Assembly (NCBI GenBank): GCA_003244035.1
Contig: QHBV01000151.1
Location: 1-15,730, forward strand
Direction: 5' to 3'
Length of the DNA: 15,730 nt
DNA from: Solirubrobacterales bacterium
Lineage (GTDB): Bacteria; Actinomycetota; Thermoleophilia; Solirubrobacterales; Solirubrobacteraceae
In this document: piece by piece, positions 7,064 to 14,286 of the stretch
Layout: each line of letters begins with the position of its first letter
Position numbering within the stretch: position 1 is the first letter of the stretch
Made by a program: the position numbers and the translations under genes
The notes under the pieces: model-generated
Seen by the model: the letters and a program-made list of their open reading frames with translations, nothing else
Told to the model about the DNA's origin: nothing
The model's database searches: none

Positions 7064-8709
7064 CCGTGCAGGCACCGCCGCGGGCACATGCCCGGACGCG
7101 CCCGGGGGGCTGGGTCGGTGCGCTGACCAGCACCGATCACAAGCGCATCGCGCTGAACCTCGCGCTCTGCTCATTGACGTTCTTTCTGATCGGCGGGCTG
7201 ATGGCGTTGCTGATCCGTGCCCAGATCTCCCAGCCTGATAACCACATCGTCTCTGACCAGACCTACACCGAGCTGTTCACGATGCACGGGTCGACGATGA
7301 TCTACCTGTTCGTCACGCCGATGGCGATCGCGCTGGGCATGTATCTCGTGCCGCTGCAGATCGGCGCGCATTCGATCGCGGGCGGCCGGGCGGCCCTCGC
7401 CGGATTCTGGACGTGGCTCTTTGGGGGTCTCATCATGCAGTCCGGCTGGCTGACGGCGGGTGGCTCCGGCCGCGACGGCTGGTTTTCCTATGTACCTTTG
7501 TCGGAGTCGCCGTATACGCCGGGGGTGGGGCAGGATCTCTGGACGCTCGGGGTGATTCTGGCGGTAGCGGGCATGTTCATCATGGCCGCTTGCGTGCTGG
7601 CGACGATCGCCCGCCGTCGCGCGCCGGGCATGGCGCTGCTGCGGATGCCTCCGTTCACGTGGACCGCGCTGGTAGCAGTGCTGATGGTGGTCGGGTCCTT
7701 CCCGGTGCTGATCCTGGCGATGGTGATGCTCTACGTGGATCGCACCACCACCGCGCACATCTACTCCGGCTTCAACGGCATCATCGACTACCAGGATCTG
7801 TTCTGGTTCTTCGGTCACCCGGTGGTCTACGTGATGTTCTTCCCGTACCTGGGCTGTGCGACGGAGGCGATCGCGACCTGCGCGCATAAGCGGTGGTTTG
7901 GCTACAAGGCGTTCGTGGCCTCGATGCTGGCGTTCGCAGCGCTGTCGATGAGCGTGTGGGCGCATCACATGTTCATCACCGGCGGGTCGTTCAACGAGTT
8001 CTTCGCCTTCACCTCGACGCTGCTGATCGTTCCAGCCGGGATCGAGTACTTCGACATGGCCGGCACCCTGATCGGCGGCTCACTCGTGATGCGGACCTCG
8101 ATGTGGTTCGGGCTGATGTTCTTCGTGCAGTTTCTGATCGGCGGCTTGAGCGGGATCTTCGTGGCTTCGCCGGTGCTCGACTATGCGGCCAATGACACCT
8201 ATTTCGTGATCGCTCATTTCCACTACACGTTGTTTGCGGGCAGCATCTTCGGGTTCTTCGCTGGCGTCTACCACTGGTATCCCAAAGTCACCGGCGTGTT
8301 CCTACGCGAGCGCCTGGGCAAGGTCCAGCTGGTTCTGATGATTATCGGGACCAACATGACGTTCTTCCCGATGTTCATCGTCGGCGAGGAGGGAATGCCG
8401 CGGCGGATCTCCCGCTATCCCCAGCATCCCGCCTGGGGAACGGCGAACCTGATCGAGTCGATCGGTGCCGGGATCATCGCGCTCGGGGTGCTCGTGTTCC
8501 TCTACAACGTGTGGCTGTCGCTGCGACAGCGCCAGCCGGCTGGCCCCGACCCCTGGCAGGGACATTCGCTGGAGTGGTGGACGACGTCGCCGCCGCCGCC
8601 GCTGAACTTCGAGGCGCCGCTGCCCCCGATCAGGTCCTATGCGCCGCTGCAGGACCTGCGCGAGCAAGCGGAGGACCGAGCCCCCGAGCGCGAACCGGCC
8701 TCGGCATGA
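7060..8709 (+). CDS. ctaD: Heme-copper oxidase subunit I, atypical proton-channel residues
   Basis: 549 residues with about twelve helices. Conserved metal ligands are all seen: His76 in FTMHGSTM and His388 for the low-spin heme, His386 for the high-spin heme (both in AHFHY), and His253, His302 and His303 for CuB. Tyr257 of HPVVY is the cross-linked active-site Tyr. This supports an oxygen-reducing enzyme. Unusual changes compared with the A-family: the D-channel Asp of GAPDMAFPR aligns with Ser105 (GAHSIAGGR), the helix-VI Glu of HPEVY is Val255, the K-channel Lys of PTGIK is Glu329 (PAGIE), and the Mg ligand His of HDTYY is Asn378 (NDTYF). ATG 7060 overlaps the ctaC stop, and the C-terminal tail (about 510-549) is Pro- and charge-rich. 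Next gene starts within its stop (ATGA 8706-8709). Confidence 0.93.
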   Translation: MTVQAPPRAHARTRPGGWVGALTSTDHKRIALNLALCSLTFFLIGGLMALLIRAQISQPDNHIVSDQTYTELFTMHGSTMIYLFVTPMAIALGMYLVPLQIGAHSIAGGRAALAGFWTWLFGGLIMQSGWLTAGGSGRDGWFSYVPLSESPYTPGVGQDLWTLGVILAVAGMFIMAACVLATIARRRAPGMALLRMPPFTWTALVAVLMVVGSFPVLILAMVMLYVDRTTTAHIYSGFNGIIDYQDLFWFFGHPVVYVMFFPYLGCATEAIATCAHKRWFGYKAFVASMLAFAALSMSVWAHHMFITGGSFNEFFAFTSTLLIVPAGIEYFDMAGTLIGGSLVMRTSMWFGLMFFVQFLIGGLSGIFVASPVLDYAANDTYFVIAHFHYTLFAGSIFGFFAGVYHWYPKVTGVFLRERLGKVQLVLMIIGTNMTFFPMFIVGEEGMPRRISRYPQHPAWGTANLIESIGAGIIALGVLVFLYNVWLSLRQRQPAGPDPWQGHSLEWWTTSPPPPLNFEAPLPPIRSYAPLQDLREQAEDRAPEREPASA

Positions 8710-9110
8710 GGGGTGGCGCGATTCCGCTGCTGGTATGGGGCTCGCTGCTGCTCGTGCTGTTGGCCCTGAACTGGATTTGGACCGGGGACGCGATCCAGGT
8801 GGCGAGCTTCGCGTTCGCAGTGTCCTCTGTCATCGGATGGGTGATTGCGCTGCTGACGAGTCGGCCGCGGGAGGCGCTGCGCCGCGGGCCACCATCGGCC
8901 TCGCGAGAGCCTCAAGCGGTCCCATCAGCAAGCTACGGCTCTGTCCTGCTGGCGGTGGGCGCGGCGTCGACCGTGTTTGGTTTTGCCTTCGGTCACTTCT
9001 TCGTCTTCTTCGGCGCGGGCCTGATGGTGGTGTCCGCGGGAGTGGTGGCCCGCGAGCTCTACGCCGAGCGCCGAGCCCGCCAGATGTGGCGGAGCGAGGG
9101 GCAGAGATGA
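8706..9110 (+). CDS. Four-helix membrane protein of the oxidase operon
   Basis: 134 residues with four predicted helices: about 5-26, 29-51, 77-97 and 98-117, with a Pro/Arg/Ser-rich cytoplasmic loop (52-75) between pairs. The third and fourth helices contain the Phe-rich run FGFAFGHFFVFFGAG. I recognise no family. Position right after subunit I, with four-base overlaps on both sides, points to a small accessory oxidase subunit, comparable in place to subunit IV/CtaF of actinobacterial oxidases, or to an assembly factor. It is too short and has too few helices to be subunit III. The reading frame continues upstream into ctaD, but ATG 8706 at the ATGA overlap is the clear start. Confidence 0.75.
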   Translation: MRGGAIPLLVWGSLLLVLLALNWIWTGDAIQVASFAFAVSSVIGWVIALLTSRPREALRRGPPSASREPQAVPSASYGSVLLAVGAASTVFGFAFGHFFVFFGAGLMVVSAGVVARELYAERRARQMWRSEGQR

Positions 9111-9964
9111 CGGCGCCGAGCCTGCCGGTCCTGCTGTGGCGCGACTGGCAGCCTGGCTGGAGCCTTGACGCTCTCGCCGCGCTTTGGGCGCTGGCGTATC
9201 TGCTCGCCACGACCCGCGTCAGCGGCTGGCCGGCGCGCCGGACGGCGAGCTTCCTGGCCGGCATCGGCTGCGTGATGCTCGCCCTGCAATCCGGCCTCGG
9301 CGCCTTTGATGATCGGATGCTGTCTGATCACATGGTCCAGCACCTGCTGCTGCTGGAGCTCGCGCCGCTACTGCTGCTGGGTGGGCGTCCGGCGATCCTG
9401 CTCCTGCGTGCCGCGCCACGCGCCAACCGGTCGGGGATCGCCCGCTGGTTCACGCGGCTCAGGCTACTGACCCGTCCGCTGGTCTGCCTGGGGCTCTTCT
9501 ACGCCGTAGTGCTGGCTACGCATCTGCCTTTTTTCTACGACGCGACTCTGCGTGACAATTCCCTGCACGAGCTCGAGCACGGCCTGTACCTGACGGCGGG
9601 CCTGTTCGTGTGGTGGCCGATGCTGGACGGTGATCCGATCGTTACCCACCGGCTCAGCGGTCTGGGGCGCATGGGCTACCTGATCGCGACGATGCTGCCG
9701 ATGACGCTGATCGGCGCCTACCTGTACCGGGACCCGACGCTGCTGTACCCGGCCTACGCCGCACCGGCCAGATCCCTGGGAATCTCCGCGGTGATCGATC
9801 AGCAGCAGGCCGGGGCGATCATGTGGGTGCTCGGCAGCTGCACGATGGTGGCCGCCGGCCTCTGGCAGGTGATGGCCGCTCTGGTCGCCGAGGAACGCCG
9901 GATGCAGGTGCGCGAGCGCGCGGCGGCGTCGGCCGTCCAATCCGACCGGAGCCCGCGGCGGTGA
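9107..9964 (+). CDS. ctaG: CtaG-type (caa3) cytochrome c oxidase assembly protein
   Basis: 285 residues, about seven membrane helices. It shows the marks of the CtaG_Caa3 family: DHMVQHLLLLELAPLLLLGG in the N-terminal half, an HELEHGLYLTAGLFVWWPML segment in the middle with conserved His residues, and a MGYLIATMLPMTLIGAYL helix after it. Members are needed to assemble caa3/aa3-type oxidases, probably by copper delivery to the CuB or CuA site. Start ATG 9107 overlaps the preceding stop (ATGA 9107-9110), and its own stop overlaps the GTG of the cytochrome c gene (GTGA 9961-9964). The Arg-rich C-terminus is cytoplasmic. This is not homologous to the Cox11 protein that is also called CtaG in proteobacteria. 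Confidence 0.88.
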   Translation: MTAPSLPVLLWRDWQPGWSLDALAALWALAYLLATTRVSGWPARRTASFLAGIGCVMLALQSGLGAFDDRMLSDHMVQHLLLLELAPLLLLGGRPAILLLRAAPRANRSGIARWFTRLRLLTRPLVCLGLFYAVVLATHLPFFYDATLRDNSLHELEHGLYLTAGLFVWWPMLDGDPIVTHRLSGLGRMGYLIATMLPMTLIGAYLYRDPTLLYPAYAAPARSLGISAVIDQQQAGAIMWVLGSCTMVAAGLWQVMAALVAEERRMQVRERAAASAVQSDRSPRR

Positions 9965-10911
9965 GGTACGCGCTCGCAGGAGTGCTCAGGCGATGGCTGA
10001 CTCGGCGCGCGTGGACGCCCCGCTGGATCCGAGCGACGCTCGCACTGATGCTCACCTCGGTCGCCCTGGTCTGGATGGCGACACCAGCCCCTTCTGGCGC
10101 GAGCAGCCCGCCCCTCGCCGCTGAGACTCCGCAGCCGACACCAACGCCCCCTGGGCCGCTGAAGGCCGACGGCGGTGCGCCCACCACGCTTCCCAATGCT
10201 CCGTTGAAGTCGCCCGAGCCACCCGGCGCCGGCAACCCCACGACCAGCTTCCCGTCCTCTCCGCCGCTCGTTGCGCAGGGGATGGCCCTGTATCAGAACG
10301 GCTGCTCGTCTTGCCACGGAATCCTGCTGCAGGGCCAGCCCGGCGTGGCACCGTCACTGATCGGAGTGGGTGCCGGGCCGGTGGACTTCTACCTGTCGAC
10401 CGGCCGGATGCCCCTGGACAACCCGCGTGAGGAGCCGGGGCGCAACCAGCCCGCCTACACCCGAACCGAGATCAACGCGCTGATCGCGTTCATAACCAAG
10501 GTTGGGGGCGGCCCACCTTCGCCCGCCGCCAATCCCGCCGCCGGCAGCCTGGCCGTCGGGTTTCACCAGTTCGTCGATCACTGCGCCGGCTGCCATCAGC
10601 TCGTCGCCCGCGGCGGGCTGGTTGTCGGCGCCTACGTCCCCGCACTGCAGCAGGCCACCGCCCTTCAGGTCGCCGAGGCCGTCCGGATGGGGCCATACCT
10701 GATGCCGCACTTCGACGCCAAGCAGATAAACCAGTACCAGCTGGATTCACTGGCCAAGTACGTGCTCTGGACCCGCCACCCGTCAAACGCCGGCGGATGG
10801 GGGATCTACAACATCGGGCCGATCCCGGAGGGCATCGCGGCCTGGTTTCTCGCGCTGCTGGCGCTGGTGCTCGTCGCGCGGCTGATCGGCGAGCGAATGA
10901 CCACCGAATGA
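9961..10911 (+). CDS. qcrC: QcrC, membrane-anchored diheme cytochrome c of bc1 complex
   Basis: 316 residues. An N-terminal hydrophobic segment (about 22-45) is followed by a long Pro/Ala/Ser-rich linker (about 46-100), then two cytochrome c domains with CSSCH at 115-119 and CAGCH at 208-212, and a C-terminal membrane anchor (about 287-307, GIAAWFLALLALVLVARLIG). Axial Met candidates are GRMPLDNP after the first heme and YLMPHF after the second. Actinobacterial QcrC takes electrons from the Rieske protein and hands them straight to CuA, so no soluble cytochrome c is needed; none is seen here. Start GTG 9961 overlaps the ctaG stop. A 10-base gap holding GGAGG (10913-10917) precedes qcrA. The extended proline-rich linker before the heme domains is longer than I would expect. 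Confidence 0.9.
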   Translation: MRYALAGVLRRWLTRRAWTPRWIRATLALMLTSVALVWMATPAPSGASSPPLAAETPQPTPTPPGPLKADGGAPTTLPNAPLKSPEPPGAGNPTTSFPSSPPLVAQGMALYQNGCSSCHGILLQGQPGVAPSLIGVGAGPVDFYLSTGRMPLDNPREEPGRNQPAYTRTEINALIAFITKVGGGPPSPAANPAAGSLAVGFHQFVDHCAGCHQLVARGGLVVGAYVPALQQATALQVAEAVRMGPYLMPHFDAKQINQYQLDSLAKYVLWTRHPSNAGGWGIYNIGPIPEGIAAWFLALLALVLVARLIGERMTTE

Positions 10912-10921
10912 CGGAGGCAGC

Positions 10922-11965
10922 ATGAACGACACCCCCGAGGACCGACCGCCCTCCTCCCGCTTGGCCAGGGCACTCGGACTCATCGCGGCGGCCCGCATCG
11001 GGTGGCGCGGGGCCCGCCGCAAGGCGACCGCCGCCAAACCGTCGTCAGCCGCCGCGGGCGACACGGGATCCCACGACCCGTCCGAGCGCACCGTACCGGC
11101 CAATCGCCGGGCCGAGAACCTGGTCGCGATCCTGCTCGTGCTGGGCGCTGGATGCGCGTTTGCCTTCATCGCCTTCTACATCATCCTGCAGACCAACACG
11201 CAGCTGCTCGGACTGGCCATGGGCTGCGCCCTCGCGCTCCTGGCCGCGGCGGCGATCGTGGCCGGCAAGATGGTGGTGCCCCAGGAGACGAGCGTCGAGC
11301 CCCGCGATCAACTGCTCAAAGAGGAGGCGGTCGAAGAGGTGGTAGAGATCGTCGAATCCGGAGGCGAAGGGATCTCCCGCCGGATCCTGCTCACCGGGGC
11401 GGGGGGATTGGCGGGCGCGGCGGTGCTGGGCGCGGCGGCCGCGCCGCTGGCCTCGCTCGGGCCGCCGGCGGGATCGCTGCACCAGTCGCCGTGGCGACGC
11501 GGCATCCGCCTAATCGACGACCAAGGCCACCTCTACGCCGCCGCCGACATCCAGATCGGCTCCTTCTACACCGCGCTTCCCCAAGGCGGTAATCCCGACA
11601 GCCTGGGCGCCGGGGTGCTGGTCATTCGCCTGCCGCAGTCGATGATCCACCTGCCCGCCGCCCGTCAGTCGTGGGCGCCGCAGGGCATCATGGCCTATTC
11701 CAAGATCTGTCCCCATGCCGGCTGTGCGATCAACCTCTACCGCTACCCGCTCGACGAATCCACCGCGCCCTTCACCCCTGCGTTCACCTGCCCGTGTCAC
11801 TACTCGACGTTCACCCCCGGTAACGGCGGCAAGCTGATCTTCGGCCCGGCGGGGCGGGAACTGCCGCAAATGCCGATCATGATCGACTCCGACGGCAATC
11901 TGCGCTGCGATGGGCCGTTTGATGAGGACATCGGCCCGTCGTGGTGGGGGGTCCGCCGCACGTGA
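10922..11965 (+). CDS. qcrA: QcrA, Rieske iron-sulfur protein of bc1 complex
   Basis: 347 residues. The N-terminal half has three predicted membrane segments (about 66-89, 95-115 and 156-180), as in actinobacterial QcrA. The third is preceded by a twin-arginine sequence, SRRILLTG, matching the known Tat-dependent insertion of the third helix in Streptomyces Rieske proteins. The C-terminal domain has both cluster boxes: CPHAGC (263-268) and CPCHYS (290-295). Cys263, His265, Cys290 and His293 should bind the 2Fe-2S cluster; Cys268 and Cys292 should form the disulfide. It oxidises quinol with QcrB and reduces QcrC. GGAGG at 10913-10917 serves ATG 10922, and the stop overlaps the qcrB GTG (GTGA 11962-11965). 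Confidence 0.93.
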   Translation: MNDTPEDRPPSSRLARALGLIAAARIGWRGARRKATAAKPSSAAAGDTGSHDPSERTVPANRRAENLVAILLVLGAGCAFAFIAFYIILQTNTQLLGLAMGCALALLAAAAIVAGKMVVPQETSVEPRDQLLKEEAVEEVVEIVESGGEGISRRILLTGAGGLAGAAVLGAAAAPLASLGPPAGSLHQSPWRRGIRLIDDQGHLYAAADIQIGSFYTALPQGGNPDSLGAGVLVIRLPQSMIHLPAARQSWAPQGIMAYSKICPHAGCAINLYRYPLDESTAPFTPAFTCPCHYSTFTPGNGGKLIFGPAGRELPQMPIMIDSDGNLRCDGPFDEDIGPSWWGVRRT

Positions 11966-13461
11966 ACCTCATCGACCGGGCCGTTCACCGCCGCTTTGAG
12001 CGTAGCGCGCGCTACACCGACCAGCGGCTGGGCGGCGCGCCCGCCTACAAGTGGCTGCTGCGCTACGTGTTCCCTGACCACTGGTCGTTTCTGCTGGGGG
12101 AGATATCGCTCTACTCGTTTCTCGTGCTCGTCGGGACCGGGGTCTTCCTGACCCTGTACTACATCCCCTCAGCCCACGAGGTGATCTACCACGGCTCCTA
12201 CACCCTGCTGCAAAGCGAGACGATGTCAGAGGCTTACCGGTCGGTCCTTGAGATCAGCTTCAACGTTCCTGCCGGCCTGCTGTTCCGCCAGGTCCACCAC
12301 TGGGCCGCCGACGTGTTCGTCGCCTCGATCGTGCTGCACCTGATACGGATCTTCTTTACCGGCGCCTACCGCAAGCCGCGGGACATCAACTACTACATCG
12401 GCCTGACCATGTTGCTGCTGGCGATCCTCGAGGGGTTCGCCGGCTACTCGCTGGTCGACGATCTGCTGTCGGGCATGGGACTCGCGATCGCCTACGGCGT
12501 CGCCCTATCGATCCCATTCATCGGCGGCCAACTGACCGCCTCGATCTGGGGCGGTCAGTTCCCGGGCACCGACAGCTTCCTCGCCCGGCTGGAGATCGTT
12601 CACGTGCTGCTCATCCCTGCCGCCCTGGCAACGCTGATCGGGATGCACCTGGCGATCATCATGCGCCAGCATCACTCCCAGTTTCCAGGCCCCGGCCGGA
12701 AGGAGCGCAACGTCGTTGGCACGCCGACCTGGCCCGCCTACGCGCTGCGCGCGATCGGACTGCTGCTCGCCGTGGCCGCGGTCCTGTTCTTGATGGGTGG
12801 GCTGATCCAGATCAACCCGATCTGGCAGTGGGGGCCCTTCCACCCCTATCTGTCAGAGAACGGCGCCCAGCCCGACTGGTACATCGGCTGGCTGATCGGC
12901 GCGCTGCGGCTGATGCCCAATTTCGAGCCCGTAATCAGCGGCCGCACCGTCATTCCCAACCCGTTCTGGGGTGGAGCGGCGTTTCCGCTGGTTGTGTTCG
13001 CCGTGCTCTACTCATGGCCGGCGCTCGAGCGGCGCTTCACCGGCGACCGGCGCCGTCACGACCTGCTGGATCGTCCTCGGGACCGGCCGACCCGGACTGC
13101 GATCGGCGCCGGCTTCTTCAGCTGGGTCGTGATCATTTTCGCCGTCGGCTCGACCGACCGGCTCTTCTTCCGCCTGCACGTGCCGTACAACGCCCAGATC
13201 TACTTCTGGCGCGCCGGGGTGTGGGTACTCCCCGTGATTGTGTTCTTCATCACCCGCAGCGCAGCTCGAACGCTGAAGCGAAGCGACTCGCATCCGCTAC
13301 GCGGCTGGCAGGGAAGCATCGTCACACGAGATGACGACGGAGCAGTGCGACCGCTCGACACCAGCCACAACGGGACCGCCGCAGCAGCGCAGTCCGCACC
13401 ACCTGCCGGCACCATCCCCGGCCACGACTACCCGGAACAGAAGCCGGACGATTCAAGCTAG
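11962..13461 (+). CDS. qcrB: QcrB, cytochrome b of bc1 complex
   Basis: 499 residues, a full-length cytochrome b. Heme ligand pairs are His112 and His126 (RQVHHW ... VLHLIR, 14 apart) and His214 and His229 (IVHVLL ... GMHLAI, 15 apart). The 15-residue step in helix D is the spacing of the b6/actinobacterial type, not the mitochondrial one. The quinol-oxidation motif PEWY appears as PDWY (304-307), usual for actinobacteria. N-terminal b6-like and C-terminal subunit-IV-like halves are fused in one chain. The last 60 residues or so are a polar tail (DDDGAVRPLD onward). GTG 11962 overlaps the qcrA stop. It is the last gene of the respiratory cluster; the IS110 remnant starts within about 130 bases. 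Confidence 0.93.
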   Translation: MNLIDRAVHRRFERSARYTDQRLGGAPAYKWLLRYVFPDHWSFLLGEISLYSFLVLVGTGVFLTLYYIPSAHEVIYHGSYTLLQSETMSEAYRSVLEISFNVPAGLLFRQVHHWAADVFVASIVLHLIRIFFTGAYRKPRDINYYIGLTMLLLAILEGFAGYSLVDDLLSGMGLAIAYGVALSIPFIGGQLTASIWGGQFPGTDSFLARLEIVHVLLIPAALATLIGMHLAIIMRQHHSQFPGPGRKERNVVGTPTWPAYALRAIGLLLAVAAVLFLMGGLIQINPIWQWGPFHPYLSENGAQPDWYIGWLIGALRLMPNFEPVISGRTVIPNPFWGGAAFPLVVFAVLYSWPALERRFTGDRRRHDLLDRPRDRPTRTAIGAGFFSWVVIIFAVGSTDRLFFRLHVPYNAQIYFWRAGVWVLPVIVFFITRSAARTLKRSDSHPLRGWQGSIVTRDDDGAVRPLDTSHNGTAAAAQSAPPAGTIPGHDYPEQKPDDSS

Positions 13462-13483
13462 ACATTATGGATTGACCGTCCGT

Positions 13484-13562
13484 CCGGCCCGCGGTGTAGA
13501 AAGGGCCGGTTCCCCCACGGTCTTCGTGGGGTGAAATTCATGCCGCGCGCTTCCCCGCGCGG
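13484..13562 (+). ncRNA. Three-hairpin leader upstream of IS110 remnant; possible bridge RNA
   Basis: Three perfect stems lie in 79 bases. Stem 1 pairs CCGGCCC (13484-13490) with GGGCCGG (13503-13509), 12-base loop. Stem 2 pairs CCCCACG (13513-13519) with CGTGGGG (13525-13531), loop GTCTT. Stem 3 pairs CCGCGCG (13543-13549) with CGCGCGG (13556-13562), 6-base loop, and extends one pair outward (13542:13563). They sit just upstream of the transposase start, where IS110-group elements encode the non-coding bridge RNA that specifies target and donor. The order of hairpins fits such an RNA, but the loop guide sequences cannot be verified here. Stem 2 could alternatively help end the qcrB transcript, though no T-run follows. 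Confidence 0.4.
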
Positions 13563-13580
13563 CGGCCCACAACCGCATAT

Positions 13581-13586
13581 AGGAGG
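13581..13586 (+). promoter_or_regulatory. Ribosome binding site of the IS110 transposase remnant
   Basis: AGGAGG, a perfect Shine-Dalgarno match, lies 8 bases before the ATG at 13595. It fixes the original transposase start even though the gene is broken. It is stronger than most sites in the neighbouring operon, where genes rely on overlap coupling. Confidence 0.75.
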
Positions 13587-13594
13587 AGCCGGCC

Positions 13595-14272
13595 ATGGCG
13601 AAGGCTAGAAGTCTCGTCGGTCTGGATGTGCACGCTACGAACGGTTGCGCCACGGGATCCGGTTCGACAACGGAGCTGCGTGGACGGACCGGCATCGCGA
13701 CTGGCTGGCCACGGTGACGCTCGATTGGCCGGCGGCACAGGCGACGATGCTCGACGCGCGCGGCGCGATCGACGCGCTCTGCCACCGCCGCGAGCAGCGC
13801 GAGCTCGTCGCGATGCTGCCATCCTCGCCGTGGGTGGTGCAGGTCGGCCGGTTGCGGTGCCTGCGCGTGTCGAGACGCTGACCGCGGTCGGCCTGTGCGT
13901 CGAGATCGGTGACTTCGAGCGGTTCGCCCGCGCCGAGCAGCTGATGAGCTACGTCGGATGGTGCCGTGCGAGTCGACGACCGGTCAGCAGCGCCGGCTCG
14001 GCGCGATCACGAAGACCGGATCGGGGCACGCGCGCCGGCTGCTGGTCGAGGCCGCCTGGCACTACCGCCCCCGCCCTCGGATCGGCAAGGCGCTGAGCGA
14101 CCGCCAGGACGGACAGCCATCTGAGGCGATCGCGGTCGCCTGGTCAGCGCAGCGCCGGCTGCACCGCACCTGGACATGCCTCGAGCAGCGCGCCAAGCGC
14201 CGCACGATCATCGCGGTCGCCGCAGCCCGCGAGCTCGCCGGCTTCGCCTGGGCGATCACTCAGATCGAGTGA
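13595..14272 (+). pseudogene. IS110-family transposase, deleted and frameshifted
   Basis: The original start reads MAKARSLVGLDVHA, the usual IS110 N-terminus holding the first Asp of the DEDD (RuvC-like) domain. At about 13635 the frame jumps to YERLRHGIRFDNGAAW, a part normally found more than 100 residues further on, so most of the DEDD domain is deleted. This frame runs through ARGAIDALCHRREQ to RLRCLRV; at about 13863 homology moves to another frame (VETLTAVGLCVEIGDF ... LMSYVG), and at about 13957 to a third (VPCESTTGQQRRLGAITKT ... ELAGFAWAIT, stop 14270-14272). One deletion plus two frameshifts leave no functional product. The C-terminal Tnp (transposase_20) part is otherwise well conserved. 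It ends 14 bases from the convergent mntH stop. Confidence 0.9.
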
Positions 14273-14286
14273 GCGCCGCTCGCATA

